Shown piece by piece: positions 53,998 through 62,342 of a DNA stretch of 64,000 bases. This DNA comes from Oscillatoriaceae cyanobacterium Prado104 (GTDB lineage Bacteria; Cyanobacteriota; Cyanobacteriia; Cyanobacteriales; Microcoleaceae). The DNA lies in assembly GCA_025454405.1 (NCBI GenBank), contig JALOON010000001.1, positions 124,001 through 188,000 on the forward strand, written 5' to 3'. Within the stretch, counting starts at the first letter, position 1; every line of letters starts with the position of its first letter. The notes under the pieces are model-generated. The model saw nothing but the letters and a program-made list of their open reading frames with translations. It was not told the DNA's origin and made no database searches. A program made the position numbers and the translations under genes.

Positions 53998-55329
53998 TTA
54001 CTTCTTGCTTTTGGGCGCTTCTTTCCTCAATTTTTCGAGAATCGATCGACCGATATAATTGCTAAAAATTACTTCTCCCGTTTGATTGTAGTGGCAGCAG
54101 CTATCTACGTAAACAACATCTTTAGTCTTGTCAAAAACATTCACGGCATTCAATACATCCACATTATTTTTTTTCAAATTAGGAAACTTTTTCAACAAAG
54201 CCGGATATCCTAGTTTCACAGATTTAGCATAAGGAGTATCTTTATTAAAAGCAATCTGCTTTTCTGCTTCGCTAAAAACTCTTTTAGTTTGATAGTATTG
54301 ATTCGGCTGGAGGACGTGAAAATAAGGCACTCTGCTGGCAGACAATACTTTATTCATAAAAATCGAACTTTTCGCCCAATTCCACGCCATTTGCTCGAAG
54401 GCAACTTCATCCTTTAAAACAGCTTTGTTAGTATTGATGAAAACCGCACTGCCTCCATCATCTTCATTCGTTTTACCGCGTTCTTTTTCAAACCGAATCA
54501 CATCTTTGCGGTAGTTATTTACCAAGTTTTGAATGTAAACTGACGTTAAAGCATCGCAGGCTGCTAGCTGGCAGTTTGGCAAACTTTCCAAAGCTTGATT
54601 GATTCGATCTTTATTCTCTTGAATCGCGATCGTAGCTTTCATCGCATTTACGGACAGGCTGTTATTCGCTAAGTTAGTCAGGGGCAGGATGTGCTGCACG
54701 CTGGGCATCGCCAAATCTATTTTATTTTGATTGTTTAAATTAGCCAGCGCTACTTCGTTAAAGCCGTCAATATTGACGACCATATCGAGTTCTTGACCTA
54801 AAGCCAGAAAATAGTTTAAAATTAATAACTGCTGCGGTTGTTTGTAACCGCCCGTCGCAAATGATAAAATCACAAATTCCTTATCTTGCAAACCTGGTAA
54901 CTGTTTGAGGTATTTAGCCAGAATTTGATTTTGCACTTCAAATATTGCATAACCCGAAGCAACTGAACCGCCAAATACGCCAATAATAAATTGATTTGGT
55001 TTGGTTTTTTTGAAAGGGTAATCGTAGGGAGAAATAAACCCGTAATTGTTAACTTTAAATCCCGGACGAAAATCCGAACTTGGTTTTTGAATAAATCCAA
55101 AATAAGGATGAAATCTTTCTACGATCGACTGATTCAACCGCACTCCTTCTAAATTAATTCCCAGGGCTGAATTGTCTTGCGGCTTTTGTCTGGTGTAGAA
55201 AAATTGCTTGTGTTTGACATAGTACCATCCCAAAGAACCGAGTTCTAGGAAAACTAACAACATCACTAAATTAATCGCAGCGATTTTTAAAATTTCGGGA
55301 ATGTTTTTGACAAACTTCAACTCTTTCAT
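53998..55329 (-). CDS. Membrane-anchored SGNH-like protein (copy 2)
   Basis: 443 residues. N-terminal membrane helix (about 14-36), then a region with an SGNH-like layout: block I is IIGVFGGSVASGYA with Gly-Gly-Ser in place of Gly-Asp-Ser, block II FATGGYKQPQQL, a NIDGFNEVAL block III and DSCCHYNQTGEVIFSNYI near the end, where His would complete the triad. It is a clear paralog of the next gene upstream (both share HKQFFYTR/NQKQFFYTR, ERFHPYFG, FFLALGQE). Predicted extracytoplasmic. Related folds act on acyl or O-acetyl esters of glycans; here the substrate is unknown. Last gene of the six-gene cluster, six bases after the previous stop. Confidence 0.75.
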   Translation of the reverse strand: MKELKFVKNIPEILKIAAINLVMLLVFLELGSLGWYYVKHKQFFYTRQKPQDNSALGINLEGVRLNQSIVERFHPYFGFIQKPSSDFRPGFKVNNYGFISPYDYPFKKTKPNQFIIGVFGGSVASGYAIFEVQNQILAKYLKQLPGLQDKEFVILSFATGGYKQPQQLLILNYFLALGQELDMVVNIDGFNEVALANLNNQNKIDLAMPSVQHILPLTNLANNSLSVNAMKATIAIQENKDRINQALESLPNCQLAACDALTSVYIQNLVNNYRKDVIRFEKERGKTNEDDGGSAVFINTNKAVLKDEVAFEQMAWNWAKSSIFMNKVLSASRVPYFHVLQPNQYYQTKRVFSEAEKQIAFNKDTPYAKSVKLGYPALLKKFPNLKKNNVDVLNAVNVFDKTKDVVYVDSCCHYNQTGEVIFSNYIGRSILEKLRKEAPKSKK

Positions 55330-55335
55330 AAATAT

Positions 55336-56670
55336 CTATTTTGATTTTCTGACTGTTTGAACGATCGAACTTGAAACATAATTTGCCAAGATTTCATCGC
55401 CTACTGAATTATAGTGACAGCAGGCATCTTTGTAAACTGTTTCTTTGGTATTGTCCAAAATATTCACAGCGCTAAATATATTAACTCCGGCTTTTCGCAA
55501 GTCGCCTACTTTGGACAGCAATACCGGATAGCCTTGTTTTACTCCTGCGATGTAAGGGCTGTCTTTGCTAATTGCAATCTCCTTTTCCTTATCAGTAAAA
55601 ACTCGTTTTGTCGGATAATACTGATTGGGCTGGATGAAATGAAAATACGGGATTTTTCTACTCGATAAAATTTGATTCATAGATACCGAGGATTCATACC
55701 ACATTGCTGCCATTTTGTCAAAAGCGGCGGCATCTGCTAAAACAGAATCGGCTTTGGGAATGTAAAATATACCGCTATTTGCATCTGAATTGGATTCTTT
55801 GACTTGCTTGTCGTACTTGACAACGGCTTGTTGGTAACTGCTAACTAATTGTCTCACTTGTAGCGATGTTACTGCGTGGCACAACGCGATCGAACAATTT
55901 TGCAATTTGTCAACTGCTGCTTTCAACTGTTTTTTAGTTTCGCTAATTTGGACGATCGACCCCATCAATTCCGGCGATAAGTTGTTGTTAGCTAAACCCG
56001 TCAGCGGCTGTAGGTGTTGCACGCTGGGCATTCCGATATCGAGTTGGGCTTTGTTGTTTAAATTTGAAAGTGCAACTTCGTTAAAACCGTCAAGATTGAT
56101 GACTAGATCGAATTCTTGACCCAAAGCCAAAAAATAATTTAAAATCAATAATTGCTGCGGCTGTTTGTAGCCGCCGTTGCCGAAATTTAAAACTACAATT
56201 TCCTTATTCGCAAATTCGGGATAACTCTTTAATTTTTTCGACAATCTTTGAGTTACATATTCATCTACGGCAAAGTTGTTAGCTACAGATCCGCCGAATA
56301 CTCCAATAATAAATTGATTTTTATTGGTTTTGACAAACGGATATTCATACAGCGAGAAAAAGCCGTGCCTGTTAACTTTTAACTTTAACTTTTCATTGGT
56401 AAAAGCACCTTGTTTGAGTACGTAGCCGAAAAACGGGTGCAGCCTTTCCACGATCGACTCATCTAATCTAATTCCCGCCCGATCGATTTCTTCTACTATT
56501 TTTTCTTGAGTTTTACCCCGCGTGTAAAAAAACTGCTTTTGGTTGACAAAATAAAACGCTAATGAGATAGCTTCCAGACAAACAAATGCGATCGCCAAAT
56601 TAACAGCAATTAAAACCGAGAGATTTTTGGCTTTTTTGAATAGCGTTGAATCTTTCATAAAATTAGACAT
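55336..56670 (-). CDS. Membrane-anchored SGNH-like protein (copy 1)
   Basis: 444 residues. Same architecture as 53998-55329: membrane helix at about 19-40, IIGVFGGSVANNFAVDEY, LNFGNGGYKQPQQLLILNYF, INLDGFNEVALSNLN, and DACCHYNSVGDEILANYV at the end. The two copies look strongly similar across their length. Ser in GGSVA and the late His are the candidates for catalysis; the missing Asp of the usual GDSL block is normal in several SGNH subfamilies. It starts eight bases after the stop of the upstream SGNH hydrolase, so all are one transcription unit. Confidence 0.75.
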   Translation of the reverse strand: MSNFMKDSTLFKKAKNLSVLIAVNLAIAFVCLEAISLAFYFVNQKQFFYTRGKTQEKIVEEIDRAGIRLDESIVERLHPFFGYVLKQGAFTNEKLKLKVNRHGFFSLYEYPFVKTNKNQFIIGVFGGSVANNFAVDEYVTQRLSKKLKSYPEFANKEIVVLNFGNGGYKQPQQLLILNYFLALGQEFDLVINLDGFNEVALSNLNNKAQLDIGMPSVQHLQPLTGLANNNLSPELMGSIVQISETKKQLKAAVDKLQNCSIALCHAVTSLQVRQLVSSYQQAVVKYDKQVKESNSDANSGIFYIPKADSVLADAAAFDKMAAMWYESSVSMNQILSSRKIPYFHFIQPNQYYPTKRVFTDKEKEIAISKDSPYIAGVKQGYPVLLSKVGDLRKAGVNIFSAVNILDNTKETVYKDACCHYNSVGDEILANYVSSSIVQTVRKSK

Positions 56671-56677
56671 ACTGCGG

Positions 56678-57904
56678 TTAACGCTTGGGAAGTTGAGATT
56701 GCTTCAATTCTCGACACAAATTTTGGTTAATTAAGATGCTGGCCAAACGGTGTCCGATTTCGTTCCAGTGGCCGCCGCAGGGTACGGAATTCTCGAAGCC
56801 GTGGACGCAAACTTGATAGTTTTCAGTGTAACCTTTGAACTGTTCGGATAAAGTTAACACTCGAAAACCTTCGCGCGCGCCCAATTTTTCCAGCCTCCTG
56901 TCGGGATAATACAAATCCTGAATGTTATTTTCCTGCATCAACTTTTGCCGCTTCGCCGGATCGCGATCGACTTGAATCGGATCGCCGATAACTACTAGCA
57001 AGAAATCAGCATTTTTCTGCACGACTTCATTGCGAATTTTCACGATTAAACCTTCCGTTACTTTCCAAGCATCTTTCCAAACAGCATTCTCCGGCGGCTT
57101 GAGATTCTTGGTACTCAGATTCGTAAAATCCTCAGACAACTGCCGCTTTTTCATGTCTAAATCCGCTTTTTTCACAACTTGTAAAATTCGCGAATTATCG
57201 ACCAGCCAACCCGGCAGCCTGTCAACAAATGAAACAGCTTTTTGATTGCGATCGACTGGCTTTAAATCCCGAAACGAATTATCTTGAACTAACTTACCGC
57301 TTTCATTATAAACAAAAAACGGTCGGTAAAGATCGTATTCGAGTTTGGGAGAATTGTTGATGATATCGTTGCCCGTAAAAAAAGCCAGAACTACAATATC
57401 GGGATTGTAATCCCACACCTTTTTGCGCAGCATAACTAGCTGTTGGGCGGTGCTGTAACCCTGCACGCCAAAATTAATTACCTCAACATTTTTTCGCCCT
57501 TTTACCGCCGCGCAATTGCCCAATTTGCGCTCTAATTTTGACCAGAAAGTTTGTTCTAGAGGGACGTGAATTGCCTCGGTGAAAGAATCGCCCAAAACTG
57601 CCACTCTCAGGGTATTTGGCGACTTAACTTTGGAATGTTCGCGATCGTGCAAACCCTCGCTATTCACCCGCACAAAACTCGCACCTTCCCCTTTCCACTC
57701 CCCCGAAGCATTCGGTTTGAGTTTCCATCCCAAATCGCGATCGGAAGTGTGGAAATTAGTTGGTGCCGACTCTACAAAATCCCCGATTTTTTGATAGCCT
57801 TCAATCTGCGCTACCCGCAATCCAATTTCACCAATTATCACCCCCACAAACAAACCGCTGAGTGTCAAACCCAAATTGACACCCAAATCCTTCAACTTGC
57901 TCAT
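56678..57904 (-). CDS. SGNH/GDSL hydrolase, membrane-anchored
   Basis: 408 residues from ATG 57904; a TTG at 57937 in the same frame is less likely. The membrane helix (LGLTLSGLFVGVIIGEIGLRV) is followed by the classic blocks: RVAVLGDSFTEA (nucleophile Ser), NFGVQGYSTAQQL, FFTGNDI (block III GxND) and HWNEIGHRLAS (DxxH-type, here HWNEIGH). It should hydrolyse or transfer ester groups outside the plasma membrane. It begins five bases after the 54-residue DUF5989 gene's stop, with AAAGG directly before its ATG. Confidence 0.85.
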   Translation of the reverse strand: MSKLKDLGVNLGLTLSGLFVGVIIGEIGLRVAQIEGYQKIGDFVESAPTNFHTSDRDLGWKLKPNASGEWKGEGASFVRVNSEGLHDREHSKVKSPNTLRVAVLGDSFTEAIHVPLEQTFWSKLERKLGNCAAVKGRKNVEVINFGVQGYSTAQQLVMLRKKVWDYNPDIVVLAFFTGNDIINNSPKLEYDLYRPFFVYNESGKLVQDNSFRDLKPVDRNQKAVSFVDRLPGWLVDNSRILQVVKKADLDMKKRQLSEDFTNLSTKNLKPPENAVWKDAWKVTEGLIVKIRNEVVQKNADFLLVVIGDPIQVDRDPAKRQKLMQENNIQDLYYPDRRLEKLGAREGFRVLTLSEQFKGYTENYQVCVHGFENSVPCGGHWNEIGHRLASILINQNLCRELKQSQLPKR

Positions 57905-57908
57905 CCTT

Positions 57909-58073
57909 TCAAAACAGCGTGTAAATAAACGGAGCAATTACAGAACCCTGACTGATGACAATCAAAGCTCCCAAAAAGACTAAAGTAATAATTAATGGCA
58001 GCAGCCAATACTTTTGGCGTTCTTTCATAAACGCCCACAAATCTTTGAGAAAGTCTAAAGTTGCTTCAAACAC
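57909..58073 (-). CDS. DUF5989/SxtK-like small membrane protein (54 aa)
   Basis: A GTG start at 58073, one base after the stop of the SxtJ-like gene, gives MFEATLDFLKDLWAFMKERQ, a basic KY turn, then a hydrophobic span (WLLPLIITLVFLGALIVIS) and GSVIAPFIYTLF at the end. This matches the small DUF5989 family, to which saxitoxin-cluster SxtK belongs, and such genes typically follow carbamoyltransferase and SxtJ genes. It probably spans or lies on the membrane. It is easily missed because of its size and GTG start. Confidence 0.8.
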   Translation of the reverse strand: MFEATLDFLKDLWAFMKERQKYWLLPLIITLVFLGALIVISQGSVIAPFIYTLF

Positions 58074-58074
58074 T

Positions 58075-58476
58075 TTAAAAAGGTCGCTCCATACTAACTT
58101 TTGTTCTTGGGACGCGGTAAGTATCCATTTTCGGATTCAGTTTGCGCCGCATAGCATCTTCACCAAACAGGTTTTTGATAACTCCCATCGGCCAAACTAT
58201 CAGGTAAAAAACTATCCCCAAAATAATCGGCGTTTCGATTTTGTTGAGGAGAATTCCGAATTTCATCCAAGCGTGATAGATGGGATTCAAGGCTTTCGGT
58301 GCAACTAATGCTAGCACGACTAGCACCGCACAAATTGCCCAGGGCCACCAAGGTAGAGAATGCCGCCGCAGTAAAGGTACTACTAAACCGAACAGCACTG
58401 CAATCAAGCCGCCAATTAGCAGCCCGAAATCGCGCAGGCCTTTTTTATCGAGTTTTTTAATTTCGTCGTGAGTCAT
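58075..58476 (-). CDS. SxtJ-like membrane protein
   Basis: 133 residues from ATG 58476. MTHDEIKKLDKKGLRDFGLL, two or three membrane segments (LIGGLIAVLFGLVVPLL, PWAICAVLVVLALV, ILGIVFYLIVWPMGVI) and the family end KNLFGEDAMRRKLNPKMDTY. SxtJ-type proteins have unknown function but travel with O-carbamoyltransferases. The frame is open much further upstream, but that part is read from a heptamer repeat and is rejected as coding. The STRR ends eight bases before the ATG, so there is no ribosome binding site of the usual type. Confidence 0.85.
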   Translation of the reverse strand: MTHDEIKKLDKKGLRDFGLLIGGLIAVLFGLVVPLLRRHSLPWWPWAICAVLVVLALVAPKALNPIYHAWMKFGILLNKIETPIILGIVFYLIVWPMGVIKNLFGEDAMRRKLNPKMDTYRVPRTKVSMERPF

Positions 58477-58797
58477 GGTGAAAGAAGAAGGAAGAAGGAA
58501 GAAGGAAGAAGGAAGAAGGAAGAGATTCGATCGTGCAGAAAGTCCGTCGATTATTCCGAGGGTCCGACAGGGGTTGAAAACCCCTGTCTCATAGCTAAAG
58601 TCCTCTGAAAGAGGACTAAAATACATCGTAATTTCGATTGTAATTGACGATTGTAATTCATTGTAATTAACAGTCGGTTTCAACCGACTTTCGCTATGAG
58701 GCAGGGGTTTAAACCCCTGCCGGACTGATGGACTGCTGCCGGACTGATGGACTGGTGCCGGACTCCTGGATTGATGTCAGACTGCCGGACTTTGGAT
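58477..58797. repeat. STRR plus full-length R4 inverted element
   Basis: GAAGGAA heptamers (58484-58524) abut the SxtJ-like start. The R4 element (about 58560-58725) has inverted ends: CAGGGGTTGAAAACCCCTG, CTCATAGCTAAAGTC and AGTCCTCTGAAAGAGGACT on one side, and AGTCGGTTTCAACCGACTTT, CGCTATGAG and GCAGGGGTTTAAACCCCTGC on the other. Then CCGGACTGATGGACTG units (58718-58795) follow to the carbamoyltransferase stop. No gene is seen; the repeat sits inside a cluster that otherwise has almost no spacers. Confidence 0.85.
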
Positions 58798-60783
58798 TTA
58801 ATCTAATTCAAATTCGTTTTTCCAAGAATCGTCTTGTTTCCAGGGAATTTGTTCGGTTTTTGCCATCAAGAAATTCTCCACAACCAGATAATCCATTTCG
58901 GTGCGCATGAAGCAGCGGTAAGCATCCTCAGGAGTGCAAACAATCGGCTCGCCTCGCACGTTGAAAGAAGTATTTACTAACACCGAACAGCCCGATCGCT
59001 CTTCAAAATGAGTTATTAAATCGTAGTACCTCGGATTGGTTTCTTTATGAACTGTTTGGACGCGCGCCGAGTAATCGACGTGGGTGATCGCCGGAATTTC
59101 GGAACGCGGTACGTTGAGTTTTTCGATGCCGAATAACTGTTCTTGTTCCGCAGTCATCGGAATGCGGAGACTGTTTTTAACAGGAGCTACTAACAGCATA
59201 TAAGGACTGGAGCGATCGAGCTCGAAATAATCAGCAACTCGTTCGGCCAATACTGACGGTGCAAACGGTCGAAAAGATTCCCGATATTTAATTTTCAGGT
59301 TCATTACCGACTGCATTTTAGTATTGCGGGGGTCGCCAATAATCGATCGACCGCCCAACGCCCGCGGCCCGAATTCCATCCGCCCCTGAAACCAGCCCAC
59401 CACATTTCCCTGTTCCAAAATCTCTGCCAAACGCGGCATTAATTCCGCATCATCCAATCGATGATAGCTGGCTTTTATAGCATCCAAATATTCGATAATT
59501 TCCGCATCAGAAAACTTCGGTCCTAAATAAGAACCGCGCATTCGATCGTTGCAAGTTAAATGAGCAAAAGATTTCACCGCAGTCGCCACCCCACTGTTGG
59601 TAGTGAGGACTTCAGTCCGCTCTTCTACCATTTGGTTGGTAGTGAGGACTTCAGTCCGCTCTTCTACCATTTGGTTGGTAGTGAGAACTTCAGTCCGCTC
59701 TGAAACATTCCGACTTTGTTCGCAATACTGATACCAAATCGCCAAAGCCGCGCCCAAAGCACCGCCGGCATCTCCCGCCGCCGGCTGAATCCAAATATCT
59801 TTGAAAATACCTTCCTGCACGATTTTACCGTTAGCAACGCAGTTGAGCGCCACCCCGCCCGCGAGACAAAGATAATCAGCATTCAATTCTTTTTTAATCG
59901 TCCGGCAAAGCCGCAATACAACTTCTTCAGTAACAACTTGAATTGAAGCAGCAATATCCATTTCCCGCTGAGTCAATTTCCCTTCAGCTTGGCGCGGAGG
60001 CCCGCCAAACAGTTCGTCAAATTTCTGATTGGTCATGGTTAAGCCAACAGTGTAGTTGAAATAATCCATGTTCAACCGAAAAGTTCCGTCATCTTTGAGG
60101 TCGATTAAAGAGGTAAGAATCTTATCTACATACTTGGGTTCGCCGTAAGGCGCTAAACCCATCAATTTGTATTCGCCCGAGTTAACTTTGAAGCCGGTGT
60201 AATAGGTAAAAGCTGAATAAAGCAAACCCAAAGAGTGAGGAAAATCGATTTCCCACTGCGGAGTCAGTTCGTTGCCGTCTCCCAACCAAATTGAAGTTGT
60301 CGCCCACTCGCCCACACCGTCAAGACACAAAACGGCGGCTTTTTGAAACGGACTGGGGAAAAAAGCTGAGGCTGCGTGGGATTGGTGGTGTTCGGTAAAC
60401 AGCAGAGATGGCAATTTATTGGTTTTGCAGTTTGCCATTTCTGCGAGTTCTTTTTTGAGCATGGTTTTGAGGTAAAGCTTTTCTTTCAACCATACCGGCA
60501 TGGCGGCGAGAAAAGAACGAAAACCGTTTGGCGCGTAGGCTAAATAGGTTTCGAGAAGGCGCTCAAATTTAACTAAAGGTTTGTCGTAAAAAACAATTTT
60601 ATCGAGTTCCCGCAGCTCGATTTGCGCTTCTTTCAGGCAATACGCGATCGCATTCTTGGGAAATCTGGCATCGTGCTTTTTGCGGGAAAATCTCTCTTCC
60701 TGTGCTGCGGCAATAATTTCTCCGTCGCGAACTAATGCTGCGGCGCTGTCGTGATAGTACGCCGAGATTCCAAGTATGTTCAT
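58798..60783 (-). CDS. O-carbamoyltransferase (NodU/CmcH family, SxtI-like) with in-frame repeat insertion
   Basis: 661 residues from ATG 60783, with AGGAG five bases upstream. The N-terminal domain starts MNILGISAYYHDSAAALV and has AAQEERFSRKKHD and EHHQSHAASAFFPSPF (metal/His motif), then CLDGVGEWATTS. The C-terminal domain has LAGGVALNCVANGKI, GPRALGGRSIIGDPR, FRPFAPSVLAE and VNTSFNVRGEPIVCTPEDA, the carbamoyltransferase signature. It makes carbamoyl-adenylate and moves carbamoyl to a hydroxyl. Residues about 361-395 are an insertion of repeated RTEVLTTNQMVEE units from R1 repeats; neighbouring motifs are intact, so activity may be kept. First gene of the cluster. Confidence 0.92.
   Translation of the reverse strand: MNILGISAYYHDSAAALVRDGEIIAAAQEERFSRKKHDARFPKNAIAYCLKEAQIELRELDKIVFYDKPLVKFERLLETYLAYAPNGFRSFLAAMPVWLKEKLYLKTMLKKELAEMANCKTNKLPSLLFTEHHQSHAASAFFPSPFQKAAVLCLDGVGEWATTSIWLGDGNELTPQWEIDFPHSLGLLYSAFTYYTGFKVNSGEYKLMGLAPYGEPKYVDKILTSLIDLKDDGTFRLNMDYFNYTVGLTMTNQKFDELFGGPPRQAEGKLTQREMDIAASIQVVTEEVVLRLCRTIKKELNADYLCLAGGVALNCVANGKIVQEGIFKDIWIQPAAGDAGGALGAALAIWYQYCEQSRNVSERTEVLTTNQMVEERTEVLTTNQMVEERTEVLTTNSGVATAVKSFAHLTCNDRMRGSYLGPKFSDAEIIEYLDAIKASYHRLDDAELMPRLAEILEQGNVVGWFQGRMEFGPRALGGRSIIGDPRNTKMQSVMNLKIKYRESFRPFAPSVLAERVADYFELDRSSPYMLLVAPVKNSLRIPMTAEQEQLFGIEKLNVPRSEIPAITHVDYSARVQTVHKETNPRYYDLITHFEERSGCSVLVNTSFNVRGEPIVCTPEDAYRCFMRTEMDYLVVENFLMAKTEQIPWKQDDSWKNEFELD
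59600..59700. repeat. R1 half-units inside a coding sequence (three copies, 39-bp period)
   Basis: GTAGTGAGGACTTCAGTC begins at 59600 and 59639 and GTAGTGAGAACTTCAGTC at 59678, each followed by CGCTC. The 39-bp period keeps frame and gives 13-residue peptide units (RTEVLTTNQMVEE). The core is identical to the R1 copy at 41810-41827. Confidence 0.92.
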
Positions 60784-60868
60784 GCCTCTCCTCACAAATC
60801 GCAATGCGTCTGGATCTGTACTGTTTAAGAATAGCTAACGATTATAGCGTTAGAGGTGTCGATTTATC

Positions 60869-61014
60869 GAGGCAGAGCCTCTGGACATGGGTTCCCAGGC
60901 AGAGCCTAGGAACCAGTTGCATCGACTCGTTCTACTCGTCTACTCGTTTCTACTCGTTCTACTCGTTACCAGGCTCTGCCTGGTAACGCAGATCCGCGAG
61001 GCTCTGCCTCGCGA
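60869..61014. repeat. Inverted pair of R2 repeats
   Basis: CGAGGCAGAGCCTCTGGACA and CCCAGGCAGAGCCTAGGAAC at 60869-60923, then TCTACTCG-type units (60932-60965), then ACCAGGCTCTGCCTGGTAAC and CGAGGCTCTGCCTCGCG at 60968-61014. Two R2 copies in opposite orientation form a possible hairpin between the carbamoyltransferase gene and the zinc-ribbon gene. Confidence 0.85.
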
Positions 61015-61027
61015 GTCCCCGCAAGCC

Positions 61028-61513
61028 TCAGCGCCTGGAAATCCGCCGCCCCCAAGCCCTGAAGTACGTCGCCACGGGAAATTGATAAAATTCCACAACC
61101 AACCACAACACAATTCCCAAGTGAGACAAAAAGGCCAAGCCCGTCCAAGCTGCAGGCAACCAAGACAAGCGGCTTCCCGGTACGGGGGGAAAATAGTATG
61201 CTGCCAGCGCCAACAATGCGGGGGGCAGAAAAATTAAACCTATGGCGGCTGCAAGGTAGGGCCAGCCGAATTCTACCCCTTCGAGGTGAGCTCCGATCCA
61301 CCGCTTGCCGTTCCAGTGCCAAATTACCGGCGGAGATCGATCGACCATTTTCAAAATTTGTCTTTCTTCGCTGGCGGTAAAAATGTGCTGGCAAAAGTTG
61401 CAAGCTAGGGCGTCCATCAGCGGTAAGGTGGAAATTTGACCGGTGCGACATACCGGGCAAGGATAAGTATCTTGAGAGTTAAAGCGGCGGGTTGAGTTGG
61501 GAAGCTTTTGCAT
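61028..61513 (-). CDS. Zinc-ribbon membrane protein
   Basis: 161 residues. An N-terminal zinc ribbon (YPCPVCRTG ... LACNFCQHIF, CxxC-x16-CxxC, about 18-42) is followed by WHWNGKRWIGAHLEGVEFGWP and two membrane segments (LAAAIGLIFLPPALLALAAYYF, AWTGLAFLSHLGIVLWLVVEFY). A cyanobacterial type of unknown function, probably with the ribbon in the cytosol. Start ATG 61513 (MQKLPNSTRRF); an overlapping frame in another phase (60966-61460) is a shadow. Separate from the carbamoylation cluster by an R2 pair. Confidence 0.8.
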   Translation of the reverse strand: MQKLPNSTRRFNSQDTYPCPVCRTGQISTLPLMDALACNFCQHIFTASEERQILKMVDRSPPVIWHWNGKRWIGAHLEGVEFGWPYLAAAIGLIFLPPALLALAAYYFPPVPGSRLSWLPAAWTGLAFLSHLGIVLWLVVEFYQFPVATYFRAWGRRISRR

Positions 61514-61556
61514 GGAGAAGGCTGTTTGTCAAGATATTGAGTTATTTTAGCAGTCG

Positions 61557-61665
61557 TGAGTGCGAGCGTCCCCGATCGCGCCGAACCCGGAAAGTCGCCA
61601 GTGCGAGCATCCCCGCTCGCGGCAGGCCCGGAAGGTCGCCAGTGCGAGCATCCCCGCTCGCGAAC
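61557..61665. repeat. R8 repeats
   Basis: Three units of AGTGCGAGCRTCCCCGMTCGCG at about 61558, 61600 and 61638, linked by CCCGGAAGGTCGCC. Beyond them, ATCAGTCAT-type units and an AATTCCC heptamer array (61803-61840) reach the folK start. No gene is seen in 61514-61841. Confidence 0.8.
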
Positions 61666-61841
61666 CTTGTCCGACTTCATGAGTCATCAGCTATCAGTCA
61701 TCGGTCATCAGTCATTAGTCAGATCTTGTCCTGTTCAATAGATAGTTTCTACAAACACTTGAAAAGCAATACATCCGCTTAGCTTACCCCCGCAACACTC
61801 AGTCCAATTCCCAATTCCCAATTCCCAATTCCCAATTCCCA

Positions 61842-62342
61842 ATGAAACTCGCAAAATGCGCGATCGCCCTCGGCAGTAACTTAGGCGATTCCCTTGCCAC
61901 TCTCAAAAGCGCGATCGATACCCTAAACAGCCAGCCAGAAATCACTGTAAAATCTCATTCTAGCTGGTATCAAACAGTGCCGATCGGACCTCCCCAACCC
62001 GATTACATAAATGCTTGTGCTATCCTCGAAGTTGCGCTAGAACCAGAAGAATTGCTAGCAAAATTATTAGAAACAGAAACAAAATTTAACCGCATTCGCC
62101 GCGAAAAATGGGGACCGCGCACCTTGGATTTAGACTTGCTGCTGTACGATAATTTAATTTTAGAAACTCCGACGCTAACTTTGCCCCATCCCCGGATGGC
62201 AGACAGAGCATTTGTATTAGTACCTTTAGCAGAAATTGCTCCTGATTGGGTGCATCCGGTAACGGGAAGCGCGATCGACAAATTACTGCAAGCTGCAGAC
62301 TGTTCGGGAGTACAAAAATTGACAGTTGGTAAGGAGTTTTGA
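61842..62342 (+). CDS. folK: 6-hydroxymethyl-7,8-dihydropterin pyrophosphokinase
   Basis: 166 residues. HPPK signatures: AIALGSNLGDS at the start, SHSSWYQTVPIGPPQPDYINACA, NRIRREKWGPRTLDLDLLLYDN (the Asp pair that binds Mg-ATP) and TLPHPRMADRAFVLVPLAEIAPDW. It pyrophosphorylates the pterin in folate synthesis. Cytosolic, full length. Its stop codon TGA is in the first GTTTTGA unit of an STRR, and the AATTCCC array lies directly before its ATG. Confidence 0.93.
   Translation: MKLAKCAIALGSNLGDSLATLKSAIDTLNSQPEITVKSHSSWYQTVPIGPPQPDYINACAILEVALEPEELLAKLLETETKFNRIRREKWGPRTLDLDLLLYDNLILETPTLTLPHPRMADRAFVLVPLAEIAPDWVHPVTGSAIDKLLQAADCSGVQKLTVGKEF

Noticed and set aside
58477-58683. N-terminal extension of the SxtJ-like gene
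   Set aside because: It reads through a GAAGGAA heptamer array (FLLPSSF repeats) and an R4 element; the family start is MTHDEIKK at 58476.
60966-61460. Long minus-strand ORF of 164 codons overlapping 61028-61513
   Set aside because: Shadow frame of the zinc-ribbon protein; its end is R2 repeat and it lacks the CxxC pairs.
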